64,000 bases of DNA from Selaginella tamariscina (Eukaryota > Streptophyta > Lycopodiopsida > Selaginellales > Selaginellaceae), in contig PUQB01000359.1 in NCBI GenBank assembly GCA_003024785.1, positions 99,858 to 163,857 on the forward strand. Reading direction: 5' to 3'. The notes under the pieces are model-generated. The model was given only the letters and a program-made list of their open reading frames with translations. It was not told the origin of the DNA and ran no database searches. Below, in pieces: positions 10,675 through 23,100 of the stretch. Both the position numbers and the translations under genes were made by a program. Position 1 is the first letter of the stretch; every line of letters starts with the position of its first letter.

Positions 10675-11700
10675 TAACATTAATAAAATATAAGTATTTT
10701 ACTAAAATCAACAACGTCTTATAAGTAGTTCTATTATGTATTTTCTAAATGTAACTAAAAATGTTTACTTAAAACAATGATATATGTGTTTTATTTGTAA
10801 AATTAATTGAGCGGTTAATTTCTATATAAAACACATGTGTTTAATACGTATATTTTTTAGCTAAATTACAAAAACATAATTTGAAGTTACATATAAAGAA
10901 ATCTAAAATATTATTGATGTTGCTGTGTTTTTATATTGTAACAGCAATATAAATTTATACTTTATAAACATATCAATAAAACATAATAAGAACTACTACA
11001 AGTAACTTTCAAAAACAATCCTTAAAAAAGCCATTACAAAATCATATGTTATTGTGACCAGAACTTGTCATTTTTAATAACATGTATGTGTAAGGTAGAA
11101 AAAATATTATAAAACCACATATAAACCGTTATTTGGGGTTCCCGTGATACACACGATTAATTATACTATTTAATTAATAAAAAATGTTTATCTATATTTC
11201 TTTATTTTCTTTTGTAAATAACTCTCTTATGATGTTAATTTATTTTAATTTAATAATTCAATATTAAATGCTGAGAATAATAAAGTGATAAAAAGGAAGT
11301 ATGTTTTAAAAAGTAATATATAGATGTTTAAATATAATAAAATAAAAAGTTTGTCTATATTTTATTTATTTACTTTTATAGCTAACTCTCTTATGATGTC
11401 AAATTTATTCTAAATTAATAGTTTGTATTATTTAATTATGTTGTGCAAAACACTTATATATAATATGTATTACTTTACAATTAGTAAGTCGATTTTTCAT
11501 TAAATGTAAAAAAAATGAAGCAAGAAAATAATTAAAAAATAAATTATATAAAATATTATAAAATTTATAGATTAATTATAAAAATATTTAATAAAGTATT
11601 TTGTTTTTTTAAAATGCAAATCTTTGCCTTAATATTGGTATTATATATTATATATCACTATTTAATATAAATGTACATTAATATGTCCATATGTAAACCA
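10675..11700. other. AT-rich non-coding stretch
   Basis: Long A/T-rich DNA with no open frame of note. If the preceding gene pair forms one transposon, its right end should lie here or just beyond, but no inverted repeat matching the left side was seen. Confidence 0.5.
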
Positions 11701-13545
11701 TAACATTTTATGCTTTGAAATGTTAAAATTAAATAATGGTTGAAGGATTAAACATTAAATTAGATGAACAACACTCATGGCTAGAAATCATGTCCATCAC
11801 ATGGAATTGCTCTAACCCATGCCTTGTCCAAGTGCACACCCATGCTAGCGCCCGATCCCTCCCTAAGTTGTCCCACTGTATGCAGCCTCGCTGCATGCCA
11901 CTGCCTGTATACGACCTTAACTCCTTGTGGCATACGCTCATCTCCAAGAGATATACCAATGTGCACTAGCTCATGGGAGGATTAATGGCAAGGACACCAA
12001 CTCCTCAATTCGTGATGGTTGCATGGGGACAAGGGATGTTCAAGCTCCATCCAGTACTGCAACAATGTCCCACTGTAATGAATCTCGAGGTACCAAATTT
12101 TTGAAGGGTGGCATGCTAAATATCCAATGGGGACCTTCAGCCCACTAAGCCATCGTTGTAGTGGATGTGACTTGCATGCACAAGGTGCAGAATCACTTTC
12201 CATGGTTGGCCCACCTAGAAGAAGCATCTTACCATCATCTTGACCATTTAGAGCATGTGCGGCAAGGCCTAGTGAGATCAATCCTACTCCTCCCTCTGCT
12301 TGCAATTGCACATAGGAATCCATTGCACAAGAGCTTGGTACCTCTGTTTGCGGCTTGATCCTTTTCATACGTACACCCAAAGAAGCTGCCGATCTCCTTT
12401 ACACTCTTGCGTTGAGACTCCATACTCATGTGTAAAACCAGAGGCTGCCCAAGAGTACCACATTTGCCACCATGAGCCTTGCTGGAAGGGGAGAGTGAGC
12501 GGTTGCCCATATGAGTGAGAAGTTGTTGTAGAATGAACATGTTTTGCCAATTTGGATCATACATGTCCCCCAATTGGAACCCTAGGTATCTGGTTGTACT
12601 CCCTTGCTCGACCCATATAAATCCCCAATCCGCTCCCCAATCTGGCCTCACATGTGCACTAAGCCACAGAGCACAAGATTTGTGCCAATTCGTCCCACCC
12701 CCCGCCACAAAATTAAAGCGATCAAGTAGCTGCTTCACACGATCTAGATTCTCCATGGTTCTCAAAACTAGTAACCCTGTGTCATTCGCAAATAGGCTGT
12801 TAAGAACATTCTCTCCCTCGGTGGGCCAAGGTCACTGCAGAGATCTTGGCAATCAGGTAGTGGAATTCCCCTTGGCCTAGATGGTCAGTTGTAGTGCATG
12901 TACGCATGCAATGCTTTTGCCTGCATCAAAAAAAGATACAAGGCAAGCAAGCAGCCTTGTTGTACCAATTAGAGAGATGTATTAGTGGCCCATCCATTGA
13001 TGACCAGCCGACTAGCTAACTGCTTATAGAGCCTCACTGTCCACCTCACAAACATGGCTAGAAAACCAAGCCGTCTCATCACAAGCTCTAGGAACCACCA
13101 ATCCATTTAGTCATACGCTTTCTCTCCATCCAGCAGCTGCAAACAATAAGGCTACGGAGGTTCCCTACCCACTCTCCAACTACATCGTGATTACATTCTC
13201 ATAGAGTTGACCCTTGAGAAATCCATTTTGTGCATGGCAAACAATCACTTGCATGACTAGCTACAGACGGTTGGCTAATGTCTTTGCAAAGATCTTATAG
13301 ATCGAGTTCATCATCGAGATTGGTCTCCAGCATTGCACCTTCAACATATCCACATTGCCCTCCTTTGGGATCAAAGCCACCAACCGTTTGTGAAGACCAC
13401 ACTTCATGTTGCACTGGGTGTGTCTCCTTTGCTGCATTCCATTCAGCAAGTACCGCACCCTAACCATCTCCAAGCTTGTGTGAAAAACTCCATGGGGATG
13501 CCATCTATGCCCGACGACTTGTCTCGTTTGAAGTATGTCATGCCT
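11700..13545 (-). pseudogene. Decayed LINE (non-LTR retrotransposon) reverse transcriptase
   Basis: Read on the minus strand, from about 13545 downward, the fragments follow the order of a plant L1-type RT. GIDGIPMEFF comes first, then LVALIPKEG and WRPISMMNSIYKIFAKTLANRL (13.4-13.26 kb), QNGFLKG, LDGEKAYD, LFANDTG near 12.8 kb, and a C-terminal block (12765-12235) with TRYLGFQLG. Many stops and frameshifts separate these, so it is dead. The catalytic box, normally FADD, reads FAND here. The endonuclease part and the 3' tail are not identifiable. At about 13550 a fragment resembling the end of the neighbouring LTR (CGGGGACTC) joins it. Confidence 0.75.
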
Positions 13546-14677
13546 ATTCCTGGTCATCGGGGACTCCGCATGCCAGATGTGGGGTGACTTTGCCATGGCT
13601 GGGAGGTCAAGGTTGTTGTACATTGCCATTGCTTCTTTTAGTTGGTTGAAGGCCTTTGCAAGCTTAACGTAAGCCGATGAGGCCCACCGACCATCGACAT
13701 GGAAATGTTGGTAAGTTTCCTTCGACTCTTCCTCGGAATTGCCCTTCGTACTCTCCTGGTCACTTCGATGGATCGCCAGGTATCTCTAATGGAAATTCCC
13801 ATGGTAATAGGGGTCCCATTGACATGGGGACCGCTTGTATGGGTTCTATGTTTGGCGAGGTGGCTCTTGATCATGAGAAGGGTTGTCTCTTGCTTGCTTC
13901 TTAATGACTCGGGGTTCTGGCTATTTCCTTTGGTTTCCCTAACTTGTTCCGATCCACTCTTTCTTCGCTGCCCAGAGCTGTGATGGTATTGTAGTTGTAG
14001 TTGGCCAATCAGGCCGCGATCATGATATCGATATAGTCAGCCGTGGAAAGTCTCCACTTGGACCCAATCTGAACTCTGTAGATCCCATGGGTTAGTGCTA
14101 GAACCAAGTACTGCTTGAAGTAGTTTGCCAGTTCACCACGACTCCTTCCCAGGCCTTGTAAGGTCGTTCGCCAATTGCCTGGTCATTGTCTCCCCGTTCT
14201 TCCGTGAACATGAAGGTCATCAATGCTACAAACTCGGTTGCTTCCTCCCATTCATGTATGCCCCATAACACCTCATTTCCTCTAGTGGCAGACCTCTGTG
14301 GCTCCGTCTTTGATAATTTCTTACTGTGAGGCCGTCCTCTAATAGTCAAAATATTGTCGCTGGCTCGTTGAACATTATGTGGAAGGCTACGTTACCTCCC
14401 AAGTGGAACTAGATCCCTTTTCGTCCGATATGGTTGGCTACCATTTTGCAATTGGATGAATTGCCTGGCTCTCTCAGTGAATCCTGAGTTTTCCACTTCT
14501 CCCCACAGAAGGTCAAAGAACTTGTCTAGGTGCATCTGTCTCTTGACCCATTGAATGTTGGTGGTCGATCAACTCCTTGAACCTTGAATACCTAAATGAC
14601 ATGAGTTCTGCCATTCTCTCTTGGCCTTTGATGGTCATGCAAATCTCTTGGATGACCTCTGGCCTGGTTCGCTCTGG
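13546..14677. other. Degenerate repeat-derived DNA
   Basis: Begins with a short fragment (13552-13590) similar to the left end of the LTRs at 14678 and 17704, then moderately GC-rich DNA with short open frames on both strands. A minus-strand stretch at 14349-14098 could be a decayed gag remnant, but no motif is preserved. Confidence 0.35.
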
Positions 14678-15361
14678 TCATTGGGACTCTACAGGCCAAG
14701 TGTGGTGGTTCTATGAAGTCTAGTGGTCGCCAAAACGCTGTGGTAGCGTCTAGTCTTGGGGGTCCGCCTCTGTGAGCCGGACTTACCCTGGGGAGCACTG
14801 GAAGGTGTGAGATGGTCTCTACCCAAATGTTGCGAGGGTTTGTGTACAAGTGAGGAGGAGTTCTCCTAAGTGGGGTGTTTTACCGCTCTGACTGTATGTT
14901 GTCGAACTAGGAGCAAGGCAAAGAAGAATGACTGGAGAAGGTGGACAGAAGGAGTAAATACATATAGATATATATATTGCCTGCCCAAATACAAAACTGC
15001 CCCAGAGAAGGTGGAGCAAGATATAAAGAAGATGGAATAGAAGGACCCCAACCCACTACAAGCCCTTCTATTTATATAGTGGGTCAGATAGCACTAGACC
15101 CTAGGTACATGTGGCTCACTCCCATTGGTTTGCCGCCTATGCCAGCATCTTGCCTATAGCATTTATGCGCCTCCTTCACGTGTGATGTCCTGAGTACCTT
15201 GGTAGTTGATCCGGACGGTCAGATCTACGCCTGGTTAAGCGTCACTTGACAATTGTCATTGTCAAGTCTATACCTGCTGCACCCTCACTGCTTGGCCGCT
15301 CTGTCCCGTTGCTTGTCTGCGTCGGCTAGCAGTTTGACAGTGGTCAAACCACCATCAACCA
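14678..15361 (-). repeat. LTR of the degenerate element (3' LTR in minus orientation)
   Basis: Diverged copy of 17704-18370. Starts TCATTGGGACTC, a mutated form of TGTCGGGGACTC in the other copy, and ends CATCAACCA. The TATA-like word lies near 15070-15080 on the minus strand. Confidence 0.6.
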
Positions 15362-17703
15362 GATGCCCGAACTTGCTAGTTGGCACGTCCTCGGGCCATG
15401 CGCTTCCTTACCCTGACTGGTCACGGTATGTGGTAGCTTCGCTCTCCACTGTAGCTAGCTTTTTTTTCAGAGTGGCAATCGTCACATGTTGTAGCTCGGT
15501 AGCCTTTCATAACTCTGTTGGAACCATGCCCCTTGCTGCTCCTATTGCTCTGAGTGTGTTTCACTTGCACCTCTAGTTCCTGAATTCGCTTGTGTGAGCG
15601 CTATATCTCTTGCACCCTTGCTGCGAGTAGTTGGGCTTGTCGGCGAGTGTACTCTACTAAAGCGGTAGTGGTCTGGGGTGATTTATGATCCTTGGGTGGG
15701 TTGTGCTCCCTTCCTTGTCCCGGTCGTAATGCGACGTTAGCTCATGGCTCTCCGAGTAGGGGTTCCTCTCGATTGGTCACAGTTCCGATTGTGTTTTGAT
15801 GTGTTGTGCAACTCCTCCCTAACCGCCACCAATTTTGCTGGGCTTCCTCGAACTCCCTACTTCTTTGCTCAATCTGAGTCCTGAGTTCATGAGTTTGCCG
15901 TTCTTTGTTGCTATGGCTGCTGCTAGTGTTGGTCTAGGAGCTTCTGGAGGGCATCGTACTCACCCTATAACATATCAATTTTTGTTGCTAACTTGTCCCT
16001 AAGTTCCCTAGCATCCTTCCTTCAATTTACTGCTACCTTACACAACAGGGCTCCTTGGCATAGTAGTTCCAGCGAGCTCCTTCATTTTCCCAGAGAGCTC
16101 CTTTGTTTGTCTCTTGGAATCGCATCCACTAGGCATGTGCCTTTTTGTTCAGAGTGCAAGCGAATGCACTCAACTTCTTATGGTTGTTCGCTTACGCTCC
16201 TCAACTCACATACCTGCTTGAACTTATGTATGCTGTTCTTCACCCTTCGCTCCTTGGAATGCGAGTAAGGGCACTATTATTGTGCTCTCTTGCATCTGAT
16301 TGAGCATGCAGACTAGTAAGGTCACCAAATTGATTCCATGGTATCTCGTTGAGCCTAAGAGGTGCTCTGATCTGGACCCTCCACGTCTTAGTATCTTGTG
16401 AGTACCTTTTTCCTTCCTCACACCCCTGCCCTCCAATTGAGGGTGTTGAGGGTAGGTGACAAGGACCGGCTCCTCCCGACTATCCCTTGGGGGCCCCCTT
16501 TGCAAGACCAACTTAACGACTGGTGGCACGGCATACCTTGACTGGACGAGATTCCCTCGTCTAGTAGGTGGCTTGGCAGGACCGTGCGACCATGCGGAAT
16601 CCCCTCATGGGTTGGAACAGTCATGACTGTTGGGGTGGATTCTCCTGCCTTGAGAAGGTATCCCATCGTCTCATGGTGGTTGCGGCTTGCTGTGCGCCCT
16701 TGCAAAATCCCCTGTGGGGTCAATACGGTCTTACTCTCTCAGGCGGATTTCCCTCACCCTGGGACAGAATCCCCTCGTTACTTGCCCAAAGTGACCACTG
16801 TGTGGCCTCCTTGCTAGTACCTCTTCCAATCCGTCAGCTCGTTGACGTCCAGTTGCCTTTGTGTGGGTGGTCATCCCATGTTTAACCCAACCTTCGAAGC
16901 CTTGGGCTCTCATCCTGACACTCACCTTGCCATGCTGCATCATTTGATCGATTGAACTCCTAGTGCATAGGTTGTTTGTTAGTAATTAGTACCCCTCCCT
17001 ACAGGGGCCTTCCAAATGAGACTCTTCTCCCCTCTTTTTGAGCATCCACAATGCACCCGCCTTACCCTGGTGGGTGACAGCGGCCATGGGTTTCCTACCT
17101 TGCAACCCTCATGGCAATGGCCACATAGAACTTTTGACTCTCGTCCCCTATCACTACCACATTAATTTGCCGCCTCAGATTTCTGCCTCCAACGTAGGCC
17201 TTCCCTTTCCTAGGGTCTCCTGCGCAGGGTCTCCTCCCTTGGGGTACTCATCAAACATGGATTCGGCTCTCTGGTGTGGGAGCTCGTTGTAACTGTCACT
17301 TTCACCTACATCGAGAGAAGGTGGAGGGCTTCCATCGTCCTACCAACCATCCCACTCTGTGTCGTAGTCATTGTTGGGCGGGTCACCTGTCCAGGTGCTG
17401 CTCATTCCCGCATGCTCCTACACTTGGAATGACATCCAGACGTGTTGTGGGTGGTGTTTGTGTCGTTTCCTTGGATAGGCGAGGCAAAGGCTGACTGTGG
17501 TAACCAAGGTGCCTCTTTGCCCTCCATTAACCTCTCTTGGCCCACCTGATGCATCTTCTCGGCCAGTTGGTACTCGCCGATCTGCAGTTGTTCAAACGAG
17601 TAAATCCCAACTCTTCGATCTCTCTTTCTGGTCTCAACTCTGCTGGCTACGGTGAACTCCATCCATGTGTAATTAATATTCCTCCATGGTCACCACAAAT
17701 GGT

Positions 17704-18370
17704 TGTCGGGGACTCTGCAAGCCAGATTGGGGTGACTTACAAAGCCTTGGTGGTCGCCAAGACACTATTACCATCATTCAGTTATTGGGGTTTGCACCGG
17801 TGAGCCGGCCTTTACCTCGGGAGCACTGGAAGGTGCTATGATGGTCTCTACTCGAACACCAGGTAGGAGTTCCACTATGCACAGTGTTGTTGCCTCCTTG
17901 TTGGTATCACGTTGGGATTGGAGTGGAGCAAGAGGAGAGTAATCAAGAGAGATGGGGACATAAGCAATCTAGACATATATTGCATGGCTGGATATAGTGT
18001 GGCCTTAGAGAAGGTGGAGCAAGATACAAAGAAGAAGACTAACTAGAAGGACCCCGACCCACTACCAGCCTTCATGCTTATATAGTGGGTCGGCCAATGC
18101 TAGACCCTAGTTTCAGGTGGCACTCTCTCACGGTCTGCCACTCTGTGGTAGCGTCCTACATGTAGCATTTATGCACCTCCCTCATGCATGATGTCCCGAG
18201 TACCTTGGTAGCTGTAGGTACTAACCGACAACGATAGCTATTAGGCGGCACTTAACCCAGACATGGATTTGATTGTCTAGATCAACTATACCTTCTCCAC
18301 TTGACCACTCCATCCTGTTGCTCTTTCACGCCGGCTGGCGGTTTGATAGTGGTCAACCCATCGTCAACCA
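17704..18370 (-). repeat. LTR of the degenerate element (5' LTR in minus orientation)
   Basis: Diverged copy of 14678-15361, with TGTCGGGGACTC at its left end and CGTCAACCA at its right end. On the minus strand its TATATAAGC word near 18078-18085 is the likely promoter. Confidence 0.6.
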
Positions 18371-18460
18371 ATCTCCAGCATTTCGTCCATGTCCTTGGTT
18401 GACAACTAGGTGCTCCTCAACAACAAGGTGGAGGTCCATAGGGGAACATCCATAGAGGTC

Positions 18461-18705
18461 ATGCGGAGGAGGTGCGGGGGCCTCGTGGAGAAGGTGTAGG
18501 GGTCCCATGGAGAAGGTGCAAGGTCTCGCATAGGAGGTGCAAGGGCCCCATGGAGAAGGTGCGAGGGCCTCGTGGAGAAGGTGCGGGGGTCCCACATAGG
18601 AGGTGCAAGGGTCTTGTGGAGAAGGTGTGGCCGCATAGGAGGTGCGGGGATCCCGTGGAGAAGGTGTGGGGGTCCCACGGAGGAGGTGCAGAGGTCCCAG
18701 AAGGA
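18461..18705. repeat. Minisatellite, about 22-bp unit
   Basis: About eleven imperfect tandem units of the type GGAGAAGGTGCGAGGGCCTC plus 2 bp, alternating with shortened units starting GGAGGTGC. Because the unit is GC-rich and has no stop, several frames on both strands stay open across it. These open frames are not genes. Confidence 0.8.
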
Positions 18706-19599
18706 AGACCAAAGGTCCAAAGGAGGACAACCAGGGGCATTATGAGCCCTAGCATAATGTGTTACAAGGTGATCATTGGCTGGCTACCGGCCATAGGAGC
18801 TGGCAGATAGCCATAGCGTTCTATCTGCCACCACACCCAACGAACCCAATTTGTCAAGCGACCAAAAGGGTGGACTATATCAGTGGAACTCCCTCCATGT
18901 GCATAGCCACCGAGAGGCTCAATGCGGACTCCCCCCCCAAACCCCTCAGGGGGGGTACCCCCACACATCTGGAGGTGGGCGTTGGTAACAGTGCTTTGGC
19001 GACTCCACATCTAAGGAACACAATGGTCCACCCATGCAAGGTTGAGATGAAACATTATGGCGACTTCACTAGGGATATGGGTCAACCACACCAAGAAGGT
19101 ATGTATCACCTCTAGGATAGGTAGCAGTGAGGAGATTAGCTTAGGTAACTGTGAAAAGAGATTTCCCACCAACTTAAGACTCCTAGTCAACAAGAGCTCC
19201 CACCAATAGAAGATCTCCCACCATCATGGGGATGGAGCAACCTACATCTAGCCATCTAAGCTAAGGAAGCAACACACCGAGTGAACAATGACTAATGAAC
19301 CACAACAAAGGTGGACGAAGAAGGACAACCTGCCACCTAGCCATAGGGAAGATTGGAATGCTAAACAAGAGGACTTAGAGTTACACTAGCGCAATTGCAC
19401 ATGGGCAGCAAACGGCTGATGCCCGACCCTGTAGGGAGGGAGCATGGCACAACAACAACAACAAGACCCAAATAGCGAGGGGAGCAATTGGTGGAGTGGG
19501 GACCTCAAACAATATAAGATCCGATGAACAACTTTGGAAGAGTGGAGAAGGCAACATGAGTGTCGGATGATGGAATTCGAGAATAGGTGATTGTTGATG
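18706..19599. other. Repeat-like DNA, unassigned
   Basis: Contains C-runs (18929-18936) and G-runs (18949-18955) and short open frames only. No domain, TIR or LTR could be recognised. It probably belongs to an unidentified transposon remnant. Confidence 0.35.
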
Positions 19600-20461
19600 T
19601 GTCTCACACATGCCCCCATGATAGAGGTAAGGCATTGTCACTTACCACTTGAGGAATCACCCTCATCCAGGAATACAACCCCTTTGGGGCGACAAGGGGT
19701 ACCCTGAACCACGACTAACCCATGAGTGCTACACCTAGTTTGACGTGAAGGAGGAGGATAGAGACAAGCCTCAACCTTTGCCTCTTGGAATGTGCATTCT
19801 GACAAGACCTTTTAGGCATGAATTCGCCAATGTTAATGGTGTGCTACCCCGAAGGTGGGACATACCCCTATCATCTGGAAGTTAGGGCGGCACAATAGAG
19901 GGTTGTACCTTAATGACACAAGCTAAAGCTTGCACCAGCAGAAGATCAATGAACTTAGTCATGAACCCAGGAACTCTCCTACTCATACTTTACCTTATTT
20001 ATGTGACGGAGCGCCCCCGCCCCCCCACCCCCTCTTTTCCTGAATGTGTAAGTGGGTTGGCACGAAATTAGCTAGCCCCTTATTAAGTTAATGAGAGTGT
20101 GTTTAACTTAGCCTAACTCTAACCCTAAAACCCTACCGAAGGGGGTGGGTTAGGGCAACCCTAGGGTTAGGTCAACCCTAGGGGTGTTTCTAACCCTACT
20201 AAACACACCGAACTCATCTACATTAACCAATCAGCCTAACTTGGGACATGAAAATTGGTGATGGATTTTTAGAAGGTAAGTTTTAGCTTCGCTTAGAGTT
20301 TCCTACAAATACCTAATGACACCCAACTGGACCATCACCAGATACCCAAGTGCACTAAGCAGGCCTATTTTTACTACATCTAGGGTCCATCAACATAGTA
20401 CATTAGGTCACAACAGTCAACGTCCAAAGTAAAGGGTCGAGTCATATTAAAAACTATGACA
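19600..20461 (-). repeat. LARD-family LTR fragment (copy C), inverted, internally deleted
   Basis: Same family as the LTRs of elements A and B, in the orientation of B. It carries the blocks CACCCTCATCC, GGGGTACCCTGAACCACGAC, CCCGAAGGTGGGAC and the end AAAACTATGACA at 20461. About 0.65 kb present in the full LTR is missing between CACGACTAACCC and the AGTGCTACACCTAG block (near 19715). Confidence 0.7.
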
Positions 20462-21334
20462 TACGGCATGATAGTGCACATCTTGGAAAGCAGTGTCACA
20501 TGGGAATGTGACACTAGGCTAGACGTCCACAATACAACACCCAAGGCACAGCTTTTTGGGGTTGTGTTATGAGTTTTGTTGCCAAGGGGTTGGAAACTCT
20601 AGTGAACATGCATGCTTGTGCTCACAATAGGGTTCTTAGCCTTGGGCATCTACTTAAGGGAGGTTAGGTCTCGTAACTAGGTGTGCTTTGGCACACTTGG
20701 CTAGGGGAGTGTTCTCCTTGGAATCCAAGGGTTGAACCACTTAAGCTTGTTAACAAAAAGCTCTTTCGTGAGGCACTCGCAAGGTCATGTACTTAGGGTT
20801 ATCTAAACCTAGCCTTAGGGAGTTTGCTTAGTAGAACACTCATGTTCGCTTACGGTGCACATTAGTAGGACCCCTTTTGTCAGGCACTCGCAAGGTCATG
20901 TACTTAGGGTTTTCCAAACCTAGCCTTAGGGAGGTTGCTTAGTAGAACACTCGTGTCTGCCTACGGTCCACACTAAGTACTAGCCTAGGTCTAGGGTATG
21001 ACTTGGCCACTCAAACCCTTAGGGGTTAGTCGTGGTTCAGGGTACCCCTTGTCACCCTAAAGGGGTTGTACTCTCGGATGAGGGTGATTCCTCAAATGGT
21101 AAGTGATGATGCCTTAGCTCTGTCACGAGGGGATGTGTGAGACACATCTCCTTTGTGGGGTTAGGGCAAGAGCCTGTCTAGGTCTACTAGGACATGATCC
21201 TAAAGTCTACTCGAGTTATCCTCTAGGGTTCAGGGGATGGTCATTCTAGGGGACTTAGGGTGGGACTCTAAGTCTTTTGCCTAATTGGGCCTATGAGTTA
21301 GACTCTTAGGGTTATCTTGGAAGACTTAGTTCCC
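20462..21334 (+). repeat. LARD-family LTR fragment in direct orientation, abutting copy C
   Basis: Begins inside the LTR (GGCATGATAGTGCACATC) immediately after the outer end of copy C, so two LTR pieces meet in opposite orientation. Within it a segment of about 111 bp starting AGGCACTCGCAAGGTCATG is duplicated in tandem (20771-20881 and 20882-20984). It ends near 21334, where the sequence jumps back to an early LTR position. Confidence 0.7.
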
Positions 21335-23086
21335 AGGTTCATGACTGAGCTCGTTACTCTTCTCCTGGTGCAAGCTCTAGCTTGTGTCGTACAACCCTCT
21401 GTTGTGCCGCCCTAACTTCCAAATGACAGGGGTACGTCCCACCTTCGGGGTAGCTTACCCTTAACGTTGGCAAATCCATGCCTAGGAAGTCTTGTCGAAA
21501 TGCATGTTCCAAAAGGCAGAGGTTGAGGCTTGTCTCTAGCCTCCTCCTCCACGTCAAACTAGGTGTAGCATGTCAAGCCACGATCCAAGAGCAAGGAGGC
21601 TTGACTCAAGAGCAGGCAAGAACCAAGTGCAAAACAAGAACAGGACAGGAACCAAGAGCAAGACAAGAGCAGGATAGGAACTAGGAACAAGACAAGGAGA
21701 GCACAGGAAGCAAGGAGCAAGATAAGAACAAGACAAGACAAGATTGATCGTAGAATAACTGGTGTTGATAGTAATTGATTGTACAACAATTAGGTCAGAA
21801 CTTTTATACTCACAACTCCAAGAGCTAATTTGGTCATGAGCCTAATCTAATCATGAGCTAAAAATGGTGACCCTTATCCTCTAGGTATATCTTGTAGCAT
21901 ATCCTATAGGCATATCCTATAGGAATATCCTATAGGTATATCTGTAGGAATATCCTATAAGCATATCCTGTAGGTATATCCTATAGGCATATTTTGTATC
22001 CCGCATCCTGTATCCTATATATTGTATCCGGAATCCTGTCATGTATTGTATCCGAATCCTGCATCCTGTATCGGGTCGTGACATAGCACTCATGGCCAAG
22101 TAAGGCACATCTGTGTCCTTCTCCAATTGTGGGCGTGGGATCTTGTTTGACAAGTTCATGTTACCTAGTTCTTAAGGGTTCACTGAGGGGTTCTAGAGTT
22201 GGCATTTAGGAGCCACGTTTGTGGCACTTGGTGCAACTCTTGAATCTAAGGGTTATGGCATGATAGCCCACATCGTGGAAGGTAGTGTCACATTGAGATG
22301 AGACACTGGGCTAAACATCACACAATACAACGCCCGAGACACGCCCTTTGGGGTTGTGTCATGGGTTTGTTGCCAAGGGGTTGGATACTCTAGCAAACAA
22401 GCATGCTTGTGCTCGCACTAGGGTGCTAAGCCTTGGAAGGGAGGTTAGGTCTCGTAACTAGGTGTGCTTTGGCACACTTGGCTAGGGGAGTGTTCTCCTT
22501 GGAATCCAGGGGTTAAACAACCTAAGCTTGATAGCATGAGCCCTTTCGTGAGACACACGCAAGGTCATGTAGTTAGGGCTATCCAAACCTAGCCTTAGGG
22601 AGTTTACTTAGCAGAACACTCATGTTCGCCTACGGCACACACTCGTGTTTACACTAAGTATTAGCCCTAGGTCTAGGGTATGACTTGGCCACTCAAACCC
22701 TTAGTGGTTAGACGTGGTTCAAGGTACCCCTTGTCACCCTAAAGGGGTTGTACTCCCGAATGAGGGTGATTCCTCAAGGGGTAAGTGACGATGCCTTAGT
22801 TATATCACGGGGGCATGTGTGAGACACATCTCCTTTGTGGGGTTAGGGCATGAGCTGTCTAGGTCTACTGGGATAGGATCTTAAATTCTACTTGGGATAT
22901 CCTTTAGGGTTCGGGGATGGTCATTCTAGGGGGCTTAGGGTATTACTTTAAGTCTTTTATTTAACTAAGCATTTGAGTCAGACTCTTAGGGTCATTTTGT
23001 AAGACTTAGCGTTGTTCACATAAAGAATTGATGCCGGAAGGCTACTTGGCAGCCACGTGTTAGCCCTCTGGGTTAAAACTCTGACA
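21335..23086 (+). repeat. 5' LTR of element A (truncated, split by a solo LTR)
   Basis: Starts at TTCCCAGGTTCATGACTGAG, about 0.45 kb inside the full LTR, and ends with GGTTAAAACTCTGACA at 23086. The outer LTR end (TGTCATAGTTT) is missing and replaced by another LTR fragment. Confidence 0.75.
21572..22083. repeat. Solo LTR, 512 bp, of an unrelated family
   Basis: Starts TGTCAAGCC and ends GGTCGTGACA, with the 5-bp target duplication TAGCA on both sides (21567-21571 and 22084-22088). It interrupts the LTR sequence of element A, which continues cleanly on the other side. It begins with an AAGAACAGGAC-type purine-rich repeat and has a run of ATCCTATAGGTAT-like units at about 21880-21990. A solo LTR is the usual product of recombination between the two LTRs of a full element. 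Confidence 0.85.
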
Positions 23087-23088
23087 AT

Positions 23089-23100
23089 TGGTATCAGAGC
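23089..23100 (+). other. Primer binding site of element A
   Basis: TGGTATCAGAGC lies 2 bp after the 5' LTR end CTGACA. This is the classical plant PBS complementary to the 3' end of initiator tRNA-Met, and it fixes the element's orientation. Confidence 0.9.

Larger units (their letters stand above)
14678..18370 (-). mobile_element. Degenerate LTR retrotransposon, minus orientation
   Basis: Two diverged direct repeats, 14678-15361 and 17704-18370, bracket about 2.3 kb. Both repeats contain the same ordered blocks (GGGAGCACTGGAAGGTG; a TATATAGTGGGTC block; CATTTATGC; GAGTACCTTGGTAG). On the minus strand each has a TATATAA-type TATA box, which sets the orientation. The right copy has the ends TGTCGGGG...CAACCA. 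The internal part has no intact gag or pol; a minus-strand stretch near 15.6-15.4 kb looks like a charged coiled coil. No clear target duplication. The element is old. Confidence 0.6.

Noticed and set aside
13261..13905. Plus-strand proteins in the LINE region
   Set aside because: The minus strand carries the RT motifs; plus frames are shadows.
18353..18810. Several overlapping open frames on both strands
   Set aside because: All come from the 22-bp minisatellite.
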